A stretch of 64,000 bases of DNA, taken from NCBI GenBank assembly GCA_907164885.2, contig OU015493.1, positions 218,952,894-219,016,893 on the forward strand. Reading direction: 5' to 3'. Every line of letters starts with the position of its first letter. Position 1 is the stretch's first letter. This DNA comes from Dolomedes plantarius. Lineage: Eukaryota; Arthropoda; Arachnida; Araneae; Dolomedidae. Made by a program: the position numbers and the translations under genes. The notes under the pieces are model-generated. The model worked only from the letters and a program-made list of their open reading frames with translations. It made no database searches and was not told the DNA's origin. This document shows, in pieces, positions 23,735 through 35,493 of this stretch.

Positions 23735-24342
23735 TCTTTACTTATATAAAAGCCTAGAGTAAAAGGAGTGTAGGTAACCATTCCGGGACGGACCAAGTCG
23801 GGAACATCTTAACATTGCGACGCCATTTTCTGAAATTTTTCTTGAAAAATAATACCACAAAAGTTACATATTTTGAAAGCCCTTTAAAAAATATGAAAAT
23901 TTCAAGGGAACACCCTAGATCAAAACCGTTTAGTTTTTGAAATATCTTCAAATTAAAACATCCATTGAAAAGAATAATTTATTCGATTGAGTCATTCGCT
24001 TGAATTTTGAATTCATTCTACTCCATGGTTTTTCATATTCCCTTTAAATAACTACGTTTTTAATGTTTAATTTTAATGTTAATTAAATTGTGTTTCACGT
24101 TTTATTTTTGTTTTATTTCATTGTTGTTTACTGCTGTTTAAGTATCGTTTTCGGCAATGCCTGCTGTGTGGTGAGTCATTCACTTTTGAAACAGTTTTGG
24201 TTTAGTTTTAATTTAGTTTAGTTTAGTTTTGTTGTTTACTGCTGTTTAAGTACAGTTTTCAGCAATGCCCGATGAAAATGATGAATCATCTCTTGAAACT
24301 CTGATCAACATTCCGTCATTTTTGACGGGGGTTATATGCTAG
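23735..24342 (+). mobile_element. non-autonomous Helitron, family H3, both ends visible
   Basis: Starts TCTTTACTTATATAAAAGCC and ends with a stem CCGTCA-TTTT-TGACGG (24313-24328), ten bases, then CTAG (24339-24342). The base before is A and the base after is T, the expected insertion between A and T. Size 608 bp. No helicase or Rep sequence inside. Confidence 0.78.
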
Positions 24343-24354
24343 TATATATATATA

Positions 24355-24953
24355 CCGTCGGACCTCTATTTAACGAACCTCTATTTTGCAAATTTCTCTA
24401 TTTTGCGAACTTTCCCTTGGAACCAAGAACATTTTGCAAATTTCTTCGTAAAATAACCTCCAAATAGCGAAGTGCATTCTCTGTTTAACGAAATTTTTCT
24501 TGTGATCCAATACTTTTTTCTCCATCTTTCTCAAAATATTTCTGATCATTTCAAACTTATTCTTTCATTTAACACAATTTATTGTGATCAATGACCTTGA
24601 ACTGGTTTTACCAGACGGCTAACTCAATGTCATTAAAATTCATTAATTTTATTATAAAATTGTTTTTCTTAATTGAAAATACAGTGTATTCCCGGACAAT
24701 GTTTTGCTTTATTCTTGTTTTCCTTCCAGATTTCTTTTTGATGGGTAAGATATATAAAACAAATAAGTACCTATTAATTTACAAAATAAAGGTGTGATTA
24801 ATTACTTTTTTTAATAGTATTTAGTGCTGATGAATTTAAATCTGTTTTGTGTAGTTTAAAGTATTCTAAAAGGGGAATCTCTATTTAACGAATTTTCCAT
24901 ATAAGAAATTTTTTTTCGGGATTTAGCGACTTCGTTAAATAGAATTCGGACTG
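24355..24953. mobile_element. Tigger/pogo-type MITE, CTATTTAACGA family
   Basis: 599-bp element with left end CCGTCGGACCTCTATTTAAC and right end the inverse of CAGTCCGAATTCTATTTAAC, flanked by TA on both sides (24353-24354 and 24954-24955). Internal echoes of the end (GAATCTCTATTTAACGAAT, GCGAACTTTCCC) are typical of Tigger-type elements. Short internal frames show no transposase motif. Confidence 0.85.
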
Positions 24954-25471
24954 TATATATAAAACAGTTCCGTAACTGACTGACTCACTGACTAACATAC
25001 AACGCACAGACCAAACCGCTGGACCTAAAGGGCTGACATTTTGCATGACGATTCTTCTTATGGTGTAGGGGTGCACACAAAAAGATTTTTGAAAAATTCT
25101 TCTTGGATTTTTTTAAAATTAAATTTTTAAGCTGTTTTTGCAACATTTTTTAAAGTTGCATTTAAAATAATAATCTGAGGATTATAAAATTTATATCAAT
25201 AGAAAGATCCTAAAATTTCCTTTAAAATGATATCTTTTTCGAATATTTACCTTCATTTTCTGATTTTTGGTGAATTTTTAAAGATTAATGTTTAGAATTT
25301 AATTTATTAAATGCTGATCACGTGATTTCTTTATCTGGTACTTTCAATAAATGTATCGTCACGTGCATAACAACTAAATAGACAAAAAATATTTTATTTT
25401 TCTTGCTAATGCTACAGACGATCGGACATTATTCAAAAGAATTTTCGACGGGGATATATATATTTTATATA

Positions 25472-25547
<76 letters not shown>
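24954..25547 (+). mobile_element. Helitron family H1, copy 4, 3-prime truncated
   Basis: Plus-oriented: TATATATAAAACAGTTCCG, GACT repeats, then CAGACCAAACCGCTGGACC and CTTATGGTGTAGGGGTGCAC. It ends in the family-typical internal (AT)n (25476-25547) without the hairpin/CTAG terminus. It starts at the TA that also closes the preceding MITE. Confidence 0.82.
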
Positions 25548-25559
<12 letters not shown>

Positions 25560-26505
25560 GTATTTATGACGTAAGTCACCCTAGAAAAATACGTTCTTCC
25601 CCTATTTTTTGGAAACCCTTCGTAAATAATCCCAGGTTGAAAACGAGTGCAGTAGAGCCTTTCCAATTCCGCTCTTTCTGATTCATTCTTTTTCGAAATT
25701 CCTCTCCTTTGCCGAAGCTCGTCATTTTTATCAACGTACGGAAAGATGAAGGAAAAATTCTGGAAAAGGCTGAAACTTTTTTTTCGACCACGTGTTTTTC
25801 GGGAAGGAAAAATGTTAAAGGAAAAGTTTTATCAGTTAATGGATTCCCAAAGATTAAACCCAATTTCCGTCTGAAGATCTTTTTAACCAGCGATACGTTC
25901 CCAAGTAAAAAAGAGCGTTATAAAAAAATATTAAAAAGTAGAGGAGAGTGTATATATATATATGTATATACATATATGTGTGTGATGAGAGTTATAGCTT
26001 TCTTTTTTTTTCAATTTGAGAGAGAGTACTTTTTTCCAAAAAGCAAAAGTTCCCGGAATTTCTTTTTCGTTTGTACGAACTAAGAATTTCGTTTTTTAAA
26101 AACGCTTCTTTAGGTAAAAATTTTGTCTAAGAAAAGTGGAGGAGGAAAAATTATTCCTCGGGGAAGGTTGGTGTCAGACGATCAATAGGCGAGCATCCCT
26201 CGCTCATGACGATAAAAATATTCATTCACGAACGTTTGTTCTTAACCTCTTTGCTTATGGGGGACCACTTGTCAAAATCCGTCACGATCATCCCTTAATG
26301 GGTATAATCTATGTATATAAAGGCCACTCCCTCGCTTAGTGATCACTGTAATCGTAAGGTCGAGGAAGCTGATATTTTGTATCTTAGGCGTTCGTTAAGA
26401 AATCTTTTGTCAAAAATCGAACTTGAACCCTTCCAAAACATTCCAAAACGCGCATTTACCGTCGTAATCCGACCGGATTATCTTTCCGTGGAAGTACGCT
26501 TCCTT
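25548..26505. other. unassigned sequence
   Basis: Contains short (GTAT)n and a TATATATGTATATACATATAT tract near 25954-25975, plus a plus-strand frame of 124 codons with no recognisable motif. Its lysine/phenylalanine composition looks like AT-driven noise. Confidence 0.45.
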
Positions 26506-26650
26506 TAAGGCCTCGTACACACGATACGGTTTCGGTTTTACAATCGTTTCTTTGTCAACCGATAGCTGTGTTCACACGATTCGGTTTTACTTTGACCGCA
26601 TACGGTTTTTCCGTCCTTTGCAATCATTGCAGTGTAGTTCACTTTGCAGG

Positions 26651-27440
26651 ATGGACGTAAATACCTTTCTTGTAATGTACTGGTATCGTCGTCGTCGAGG
26701 CAACATTAAAAAAATATATAGAACGTATTGGGTACATCCTATTTTGAGCAGGGCCCGATTTAGAAAATTCTTATTAAATTCGATTTAGATTATAGACACA
26801 ACTCAGGATGGGGGCCCCCTAACACCGATGTGGGCTTAAAATTTCCAAAATTGACACACACAAAAAAAAATTAATCATGAATCATTGTTAGAGGTTAAGA
26901 ACAAACGTTCGTGACTGAATATAAAAGTATCATTTTACCAAGAATTGGCTGTTTGAAGCGTAGAAGGCTAGAACATTATCAAATAACAAAAAGCAATAGA
27001 ACATATTAACTTCATCATCAAAACACCAATACAATGCAACCAGAAAAACTTAATAATCCCTTATATACACTGTAATATACATATGATGAACTATACATAT
27101 AACTATACATATTATGAACCAATCAATCAATCAAATTTGAAAGGATATATAAAAAAATTGCTATAAAAAAGGTAAAATTAAAAAAAAATTTGAATTGGGA
27201 ATATTTTTTTTCTTTTTAAGATTAAATTTTTTTGAACCCCCCAACATTCGTGGGCTAATAGGCCCGGGCCTACCAGGCCAAATGGAAAATCAGGGCCTGA
27301 TTTTGAGGGACACATATTGTCTGGGATCTTTTCAAACGCTTATGACTGAATTAAGAAGAGATTAATCGAAATTTTTCAACTACTTCCGAATGACGATACA
27401 TACATTTATTGAGTTAAAACTTCGAACTTTTTTGAAATTG
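26651..27440 (+). pseudogene. HARBI1-like nuclease N-terminus split by a hAT MITE
   Basis: The first segment (26651-26748) reads MDVNTFLVMYWYRRRRGNI and then RTYWVHPIL. The frame continues after the 551-bp hAT MITE at 27308 with SFQTLMTELRRD and then KFFNYFRMTIHTFIEL. The YWVHPI and F.NYFRM blocks in this order are the N-terminal signature of arthropod HARBI1-like transposases. Skipping the MITE and one copy of its 8-bp duplication keeps the frame. One in-frame TAA (27363-27365) follows ELRRD. The catalytic DDE part is not recognisable downstream, so the gene is dead. Confidence 0.75.
26749..27299. mobile_element. hAT-type MITE, family A (long copy)
   Basis: 551 bp, ends CAGGGCCCGATTTAG and GGAAAATCAGGGCCTG, exact 8-bp duplication ATTTTGAG (26741-26748 and 27300-27307). 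Related to 1953-2189. It interrupts the HARBI1-like frame, so it inserted after the Harbinger element arrived. Confidence 0.93.
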
Positions 27441-28135
27441 TTAACCATATAATTTGCAAACAAAATCACATCCTAAAACTTCTCATAATATTTTTAAAAT
27501 TTAAAAATTTAAAATTAAAAAAAGTGGGGTAATTTATTATCGTTATAACTCGAAATTTTATCTGTCGAATTTCAATTTTGTTTTCATTTAATTAAACAGA
27601 AATATGTTTTAATTTCGATTCAGCGTTTTTTAAAATACTAATTTTTGAAAAAATTAAAAATATTTAGAGAATTTTTTTAAAAAAATGATGTAACTTATTT
27701 TTAAAAGTAAATAAATTTTTCAAATTTGTTGAATCAAAAGTAAAGTAAAATAAAAGACATTTTCCAAGTTTCAACCATTTATCTTTAACGGTTCTTGACA
27801 ATTTAAAGACGAGAAATGGTGAATAAAACCCATCATGCAGAAAACGCATTTACAGGTTTAAACAAAGATTGGCTGCTATTAGAATGATGCAAATAATAAT
27901 AATGATAATAATAGTAATAATAATATCTCCTGTTCTAATTAAGATGTAAACATGATTTAAACGTCGTTTATAGCGTCATTTAAAGTAAAACATTCTTATG
28001 TTATGTCCCAAATGGTCAACCTTTATATTAAAATTTCTGTGTCGATTTTCTCAATTGTGTAATTCGACACATCCCTCGCCTTTCGGCTATAAGGCCAATA
28101 TTTCGAAGACCTGTCGTCGCGTTCCCATCGGAACA
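27441..28135. other. Harbinger interior, no gene recognised
   Basis: Very AT-rich sequence between the HARBI1-like remnant and the second hAT MITE. Expected to be eroded transposase, but no catalytic motif is readable. Confidence 0.45.
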
Positions 28136-28143
28136 CTCAAGAC

Positions 28144-28652
28144 CAGTGGTTCCCAATCGGTGGTCCTCGAGAGCCTCAGGAGTGGTCCGGCACCACATAT
28201 AAAAAAGTTGCTAAATTGTTATTTGAACAAAAATTTGTAATTGAGACTTTTATATTATTATGTAGTAGACTAGGGCCTATATACAATAAACATTATAAAA
28301 AAAGCAATTTTTACGTATTAAAATTAAAGAATTTGTATTTAAGTCATACTGCACACTGTACAATAGCAATAATAAATAATGTGTTCTAAACAAACTGTTT
28401 TACTTAATCACCCATGAATCAATATGCTTCAATTTCAGACTGAGATTTAGGCTATCTAATTCTAAAGATTGAAAACAAGGTTGAAACAAAAAGTGAGTAC
28501 GTTAATCCCGAATCCCTTTTGCTTGAGGGATATTCTGTACCCCTCATATCCTCCGGAAGGTCCCCCCTCAAGTCGGAGGGGTGGGAGTGGTCCGCACATG
28601 GTTCAATTTCTGGCTTAGTGGTCCGCCGACTAATACGAGTTGGGAACCACTG
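28144..28652. mobile_element. hAT-type MITE, family C
   Basis: 509 bp, ends CAGTGGTTCCCAATCGG and GAGTTGGGAACCACTG, exact 8-bp duplication CTCAAGAC (28136-28143 and 28653-28660). Sub-terminal GTGGTCC motifs occur at both ends. No coding motif seen. Confidence 0.93.
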
Positions 28653-28660
28653 CTCAAGAC

Positions 28661-29195
28661 GACCGCGCACCAACGAGTCAATAAGACCAAACCATTACTA
28701 ACAAAAACAAATTAGTGGCAACGTCAAAACAGAATCAAAATTTTAAATTAGAGCAAGGCACCAAAAAGTGCCACAAAATTAATGCTATTCAATTACTAGA
28801 CCGCAGCAATTCTAAATAAGCAAGACCATTGGGCAAGTACACACCTATGCATCAAAATTCAAATTTGAGATACGCCTGCTCGATGTATAACATATGGTAC
28901 AACAACCTGGTAATTCACAACCTGAACCATCGGTTATTGCACTAAGTAAGTACTTATTTATTCTTGTAATCATATTATTCTAACCAGTAATTCAGCTAAA
29001 CTACCATTGTTGTTATTTATTCCTATCGGTACTAAAGCCTTTACACAGATTTAGAATACGGGAATTATTTGTCACATTATTTACGAACTAAGACTGATAA
29101 ACTGTTTAATTTGTTAGCTAAAATTTCAATAGTGTGACTATACTTTTAATCTTTTTTACTTTACCAGATATCACAATGCGTTAACAGATTATTTA
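28661..29195. other. Harbinger interior, no gene recognised
   Basis: AT-rich sequence with no readable motif. Confidence 0.4.
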
Positions 29196-30177
29196 TAGTG
29201 ATTTCCGCTTAAAAGAATCATGTTTGTTATTACTGTTTTTGATTCTTATAAGCGGTTGATACTTATAGCCGAAATTTAGGTTTTTGGACAGCAACACACA
29301 CCTATATATACATATATTAGATAATTTTCCATAAAACACTCTTTAATTTACGTTAATTATCTTTTATTAAAATTATTTTTTATAATTTTATAAAAATACA
29401 ACTTAATTTCTAGACTTATAAGTAGATCCACATAATTATAGTAAGGGAAGAAAAAAATCCAATGTTTGTTACAACACACCTGTTTAACAGTTTTAACATT
29501 TCAACTACAGGAAGGGAGCAAGAAAAAGTTTTCTATGGTAGTTTGACGTAATGAAGTTTTCAGGAGGCTGTTTATACCTCTTTCAATACTAATAGTCTCA
29601 GACGAAGATTCACCGTCTAGCTTACGTTTCACGGTTTGATAACGTGCTAAATCTACTAATGTTACGTTTGCCTAAGTCATAGTGGACACTTCGCCGAAGA
29701 TTTATGTGTTTCAGGGTGCAGGAAGCCGCAACCAGGGTGTGGGAGGTGGGAAAAAAGAGTCCCTGTCTTTGTTTGTCAGTGAAGAAAAGTGAAATCGGAC
29801 CCGGATGGGTAAAGATGCCCCCGGGTCAAGATAATAGGACAGTGATGTGCAAAAGCGTTTAAGAGGAAACGTTTGGAATTATGTTATGTCTAACAAAGAA
29901 AGGAACACATTTTACGACTGTGTTCCATCCCATCTTATCACTCTTTCTTTAAAACCCATAAAGAAAGAAATTCGTGCCTTTGGGGGGGTTTAAGTTGCTT
30001 TTTTGGAAAAATGAAAGGAAAGAGAAAAGTGTAAGCTGATTCTTAAAACCTGCGGATTGATTCTGTAAAGCGAAAATTTTAACATGGAAATAATACATTT
30101 GTTTTTGTTTTTGCGATATTGATTCTTATAAACGGTTGATTCTTATAACCACTGATCACTATAAGCGGTGGTTACTG
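29196..30177 (-). mobile_element. Tigger-like element T1, copy 1
   Basis: 982 bp. The right end is the inverse of CAGTAACCACCGCTTATAG, the left end is TAGTGATTTCCGCTTAAAAG, and TA lies outside. End echoes (TTATAAGCGGTTGATTCTTA-type) recur inside both ends. The minus-strand frame ending at 29501-29503 reads YQTVKRKLDGESSSETISIE and then RQTTIENFFLLPSCS. QTTI..FF at the C-terminus is a usual Tigger/jerky transposase ending. The catalytic domain is absent. Copy 2 is inverted at 30945-31906. Confidence 0.8.
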
Positions 30178-30944
30178 TATATGCAATCGGCGAATTATTC
30201 AGCTTCATACCAGTACTAGTTACTGTTCCCTAGCCTTAGGTAATTCTTACAATATATTTAATGTTTACTACATTAGTAGAAACACATTACATTTGCAACA
30301 CTTTTTTAAAATCACATTGCTTTTCTACATTGAAATTAAAAAATATACTAAATACATAGACTATGGCTTTAATATTTAACACAATTCATTACACATTAAA
30401 TTGTATGTACACTTGCTTTGGAATCACTACCCAATATACACAAATACAGTTACATAAATTTATATAAACACTTTAGAAATTGCTAACAATTAAAATTACT
30501 AATTAATAACAAATTTAAATAGCCATTCGCTATCGGTTAGACTTACTAATAAATACAACTTTTAAATAACACTTTGCAAGTGCTTGTTCTTAGGTATACG
30601 CCAGTCATTTCTTATTTTGCAAAGACATGGTGCATTTTACAATCACATAAGTTATAATAATATACCATTCACTTACTTATCAATTGTGTAAAGAAAAACT
30701 GCAAAATACAACTAAAAAACAACTAAAATAATCACTTGAGTAGTTAGATCGGCACTGGTGTGCGTTTCCTTCAGAACAACCGAATCGTGTGTACTCCTCC
30801 TCTCAATTCTTTACGCCAATGGCATCGAAACGGCGGCGCGGCATACGGTTTCGGTAGACAAAATCGAACGAGACCTGCTACCGATTCGGTTGCTCCCCCG
30901 TTTGCGTTTTTCGACCGCAACGTGTGAACGTACGAAACAAAATA
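30178..30944. other. Harbinger right interior
   Basis: Between the two T1 copies. The part from about 30770 to 30940 is GC-richer and contains GAATCGTGTGTAC and CATACGGTTTCGGT, echoes of the Harbinger terminal repeat, confirming that it belongs to that element. No reading frame of note. Confidence 0.6.
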
Positions 30945-31906
30945 CAGTAACCACCGCTTATAGTGATCAGTGGTTATAAGAATCAACCGTTTATAAGAAT
31001 CAATATCGCGAAAACAAAAACAAATGCATTATTTCCATTTTAAATTTTCGCTTTAAAGAATCAATCCACCGGTTTTAAGAATCAGTTTACACTCTTCACT
31101 TTCCTTTCATTTTTCCAAAAAAGTCACTTAAACCCTCAAAAGGCACGGAGTTCTTTCTTTTTTTTTAAAGAAAGATTGATAAGATGGGATTGAATATAGT
31201 CATAAAATTCATCCCTTTCTTTGTTAGACATAAATAATAGTTTCCCCTTAAACGCTTTAGCACAACACTGTCCTATTAGCTTGACACGGGGGCATCCTAA
31301 CCTTGCGGATCCGATTTCACTTTTCTCCACTGACAAACAAAGACAGGGACTCTTTTTTCCATCTCCCATCCTGGTTGCGGCTTCCTGGACCCTGGAACAC
31401 ATAAATCTTCGGCGAAGTGTCCACTATGACTTAGGCAAACGTGACATTAGTAGATTCAGCAAGTTATCAAACCGTGAAACGTAAGCTAGAAGGTGAATCT
31501 TCGTCTGAGACTATTAGTATTGAAAGAGGTATAAACAGCCTCCTAAAAACTTCATTATGTCAAACTACCATAGAAAACTTTTTCTTGCTCCCTTCCTGTA
31601 GTTGAAATGTTAAACTGTTAAGCAGCTATGTTGCAACAAATAATGGATTTTTTCTTCTCTTACTATAATTATGTATATCTACGTATAGGCCTAAAAATTA
31701 AGTTGTATTTTTAAAATTATAAAAAATAATTTTAATAAAAGATAATTAAAGTAAATTAAAGAGTATTTTATGGCAAATTATCTAATATATGTATATATAG
31801 GTGTGTGTTGCTGTCCAAAAACCTAAATTTCGGCTATAAGAATCAACCGCTTATAAGATTCAAAAACAGTAATAACAAAAATGATTCTTCTAAGCGGAAA
31901 TCACTG
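30945..31906 (+). mobile_element. Tigger-like element T1, copy 2 (inverted)
   Basis: 962 bp, starts CAGTAACCACCGCTTATAG and ends GCGGAAATCACTG, flanked by TA (30943-30944 and 31907-31908). The plus-strand frame ends at TGA 31603-31605 with CQTTIENFFLLPSCS, the same transposase C-terminal remnant as copy 1. The two copies could pair over most of their length as a long hairpin. Confidence 0.82.
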
Positions 31907-32099
31907 TACATTGTTTACTGCAAACGGAACAACAAAACTGAGAAGATCATAAAACCGTAACCGTATCGTGTGTACGAAGCCTAAGTACCGAGATTCGTTC
32001 CAAAATTTCGAAACTTTGACATTAAATGTGTTCCAATGTTATAAACCTCTTTCTATGAAAGCCAAATAACATAAATCTTTATAATAGCTTTATTTTCAT

Positions 32100-33339
32100 A
32101 TGGTTTTGAACCATTTTCATATGGTTTTATATATATAGATTTTTATTACTATCTTTATATCGTTACGTTAACTTCATGCGCAGACATTATTTTCCTATGC
32201 TTTTTTTTATTATCTTTATAATAAGCGTACTTTTCATATGATTTTAAACAACAATCGTTTTTAACTGGCATTCAATTGGCTGTTAAAACTTTATATTTAC
32301 ACCCTATTTAAAAGAAGTAGGGTGTAAATTGTAGGGTAGAAAGTTGGTAAAATCAAAATTTTGTGCAATGTATTTAATTTCTCGATTAAAAGTAGTTTTT
32401 TTCTAAAAATTAATTTATTTCGCTTGAAAAGCTAAATATTTTATGCACGCGGTTTATATTATTATTACTATCTTTATATCGTAACGTTAACTTCATGCGC
32501 GAGCATTATTTTCTTATGCTTTTTTTATTATTATCTTTATAATAGCTTTATTTTCATATGGTTTTAAACAACTATCGTTTTTATTCATATTATGTTGGTT
32601 TTTTATTAATTAAAATTTAAGGGTAATTAATTTCAATTCCGGAAGTTCTTATCTTTATTTTCATATGCTTTTTCATTTACGAATTATTCAAATGCTGGTT
32701 AAAAAACTTTTGCGTAATTTATACATTTGTGTGTGTTTAATTATTGAAATTAATAAATTTATATTTCTGGAGAGGATGTTTCAGTTTTTAGTGGTACTAT
32801 GATGAAAGGCTGAATATACCAAAATTCTGAGGAGTTTATTATGGAGAGAAAAGGAATTTAATATGTAGAGGATGCTTATAGGAGTTAAATGTGGAGAGGA
32901 GTTGAATGGTTTGCAGCCCTCAATCAAACACTTCATTTTTTAAGAGGCAACGCTGCCGTCATATCATTGTTCTATTGGAAATTTCTGCTGAACCTGTAAT
33001 TGCAGCTTCTTTTTTTTACCCCAATGATGAAAGGCTAATTCTAGCTGAATTCTGAGGAGTTTATTATAAATTTATATATTTATAGATTTCACAAGGTTTT
33101 TTTTCTGTTATTTATACTGTGCTTAGTTTTAAATTAATTTTGGTTAACAAACATTAGAGAATTTGACATTTTTACTTTTCAGATTTTAGTATTACAATGA
33201 TGAAAGGCTGAAATTCTGAGACGTGTATAACATTTCACATATATTTTTTATGTTATTTATTCTGTGTTAATTTTTAAATTGATTTTGGTTAACAACAAAC
33301 ATTCTTAAAATCCCGAGCATCGCCGGGTACTTCAGCTAG
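32100..33339 (+). mobile_element. non-autonomous Helitron, family H2, copy 2
   Basis: The 3-prime terminus is clear: CCCGAGCATCGCCGGG (33312-33327, six paired bases and a four-base loop), ACTTCAG-type spacer, CTAG (33336-33339), then T. The interior is the inverse of 17240-18516, including duplicated blocks around GTTTTAAACAACTATCG. The exact 5-prime base is unclear because it runs into TTTTATATATATAG. Non-coding. Confidence 0.75.
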
Positions 33340-33356
33340 TATATATATATATATTT

Positions 33357-33986
33357 AGGAATAAATCGTAATGGATATTTTTATACACAAAATAATGTAG
33401 AAGAAAATATTCAAATTAAATCTAATAAGACATACTAATGAATATATGTTACAGTTAATATAGTACAGTTTGAGGAACATTTCTTTTACTGTATTTTAAT
33501 ATTTCTTTGGATAATGTCCAATCGTCTGCCGCATTAAAAAGGAAAAATTTTTTTTTTTGTCTATTTCGTTGTTATAGGGACGATAAATTAATTGAAAGTA
33601 CCAGAAAAACAAACCACGTGATCGGCATTTAATACATTAAATTCTAAAAATGAATCTTTAAAAATTCACCAAAAATCAGAAAATCGAGATAAAGATTCGA
33701 AAAAGATTTCATTTTAAAGGAATTGTCAGGATCTTTCTCGTGATGTAAATTTTATGACCCTCATATTATTATTGTTAATGGAAACTTTAAAAAAAAACTA
33801 CTAAAACAGCGTAAAAATTAAATTTTAAAAAATCCAAGAAGAATTTTTCCAAAATCTTTCTTAGTACACCCCTACACTGTAAGAAGAATCGCCATGCAAA
33901 ATGTCAGCCCTTTAGGTCCAGCGGTTTGGTCTGTGCGTTGTATGTCAGTCAGTCAGTCAGTTACGGAGCTGTTTTATATTTATAGA
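33357..33986 (-). mobile_element. Helitron family H1, copy 5, 3-prime truncated
   Basis: Minus-oriented. The 5-prime end is at 33985-33986 (GA, read as TC on the minus strand) after CAGTCAGTTACGGAGCTG. It has the H1 interior (TGGATAATGTCCAATCGTC at about 33509) and its 3-prime part is lost in a TA tract that adjoins the H2 terminus. Confidence 0.8.
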
Positions 33987-34001
33987 TAAATAAATAAATA
34001 A

Positions 34002-34007
<6 letters not shown>

Positions 34008-34092
<85 letters not shown>
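34008..34092. repeat. (AT)n microsatellite
   Basis: About 85 bp of alternating AT, preceded by an ATAA tract, between the 5-prime ends of two divergently oriented Helitrons. Confidence 0.96.
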
Positions 34093-34095
<3 letters not shown>

Positions 34096-35290
34096 CATTT
34101 AACAGCTGAAGGTAAACAAATGTTAGTTAGTTAGTCAGCAGACACGGGGACGGGCTAATCTCGCGAACGAAGCATAGCAGGATATCGCGACTGGTACCGA
34201 TGGACGAGGACGGACGAGACGCGTGCACTGATACCATCCTGAACTTTCAAAAATCTAAACTTTTTAATTATTAAATTAAAACCACCGAACTCAAAAGAAG
34301 CGGGCAATAGAAACATCTGTCATTCCGGGTGGGCCAGCTCCTTTCCGTTTCACAAATTTCCAATATTTTCTTGCATGCAAAATTAAACTTGTCTGCCCAC
34401 CAGTCAACAAATTTTTTATTTCCATGTATTCCACAACTCTTCATCTTTAAGGATATGCACATTTTCAAAAAGTTAAAAATGTTTTTCATTGCAAACGAAG
34501 CTTTTTCCCCAAAGCAGTTTTCCAAATTTCACGAAATCGACGATTTTGACGGACAAATATTTCGGTTTTCTGCACCTATTAATGTCAGTTTTACGATTTA
34601 TCGGTATTTTCTAGATGTTCAGCTTCCAAAATATACCAAATACATTTAATTAAAAAAATGTTATCATTCTGAAAAAGCGTACTTACAAAACTCACTTTTG
34701 AAATTTCCGGCACTGATCGCCATTGTATCTCAATGTAACTTGAATGCCGAGTTCGTAATTTTTCGACTTCTTATTATTTTACTAATAATTCCAGAAAATT
34801 CGTGAAATTTGTTTCTAATTAAGAAGGAAGTGATGGGGATTCTTCCGCCACCAATTTTGAATTCATCAGATTTGTCTTTCTATTTTTTAGGCACTTTTTT
34901 CTCCCATGAGATGTAATATTTACATTCGGCCATATTGCCAAAAGGAAAATAATTAGTTGAGAACGAGTCATATATTTAATAATTGAAATCCAGAAATAAT
35001 TTTAAAGTACCAAAAATAATTTTTGTTTTAGGAAATGAGAAGTTAAAATCTTTAGAATTTATTCTAATTCAATGAACTTCTCTTTTGTTTAAAAAGCAAA
35101 ATTTGAGAACGGAAATTTGAAAGAATTATTTCAAAAGCCAAAAACCAAAATTTGAACAAGAGAATTTTAAATCCTTATTTCGTTTATTAAAAATTCTAAT
35201 ATATTTTTAAAAGCCATTAAACAGTTTTTAATCTTTAAGAAATAAAACCATTTCATTTTAAAACAACCCATCGGGTTGCCACTCAGCTAG
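34093..35290 (+). mobile_element. non-autonomous Helitron, family H4
   Basis: The 3-prime terminus is AACCC-ATC-GGGTT (35265-35277), GCCACTCAG, CTAG (35287-35290), then T. The 5-prime side has the GTTAGTTAGTTAGTCAGCAG tract and a GC-rich ACGGGGACGGGC stretch typical just inside Helitron starts, but the TC itself is lost in the AT tract. Short frames inside (about 34271-34649) show no recognisable motif. Confidence 0.65.
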
Positions 35291-35423
35291 TATATATATA
35301 TGTGTGTGTGTGTATACTCGTCAAGCAATGTGTCCCCCTGATGAAAATTATTGGGATCCTCTTTCACCTGAAAAAAGGATCAAGTTAAAATAAAGAGATG
35401 GGGAGCGAAAATGGGAGAAAGGC

Positions 35424-35426
<3 letters not shown>

Positions 35427-35488
<62 letters not shown>
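35427..35488. repeat. (GA)n microsatellite
   Basis: About 30 uninterrupted GA units immediately upstream of the GC-rich leader of the host first exon. Confidence 0.97.

Positions 35489-35493
<5 letters not shown>

Larger units (their letters stand above)
26509..31981 (+). mobile_element. PIF/Harbinger element carrying four later insertions
   Basis: Left end GGCCTCGTACACACGATACG and right end the inverse of GGCTTCGTACACACGATACG. The repeats match over about 32 bp with two differences and are flanked by TAA on both sides (26506-26508 and 31982-31984), the 3-bp TWA-type target of PIF/Harbinger. Total 5473 bp. Removing two hAT MITEs (26749-27299, 28144-28652) and two Tigger-type elements (29196-30177, 30945-31906) with their duplications leaves about 2.45 kb, a normal Harbinger size. 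A HARBI1-like start lies near the left end. Confidence 0.87.

Noticed and set aside
25709..26083. 124-codon plus-strand frame
   Set aside because: Lys/Phe-rich AT-driven composition and no motif; ends in T-rich and A-rich runs.
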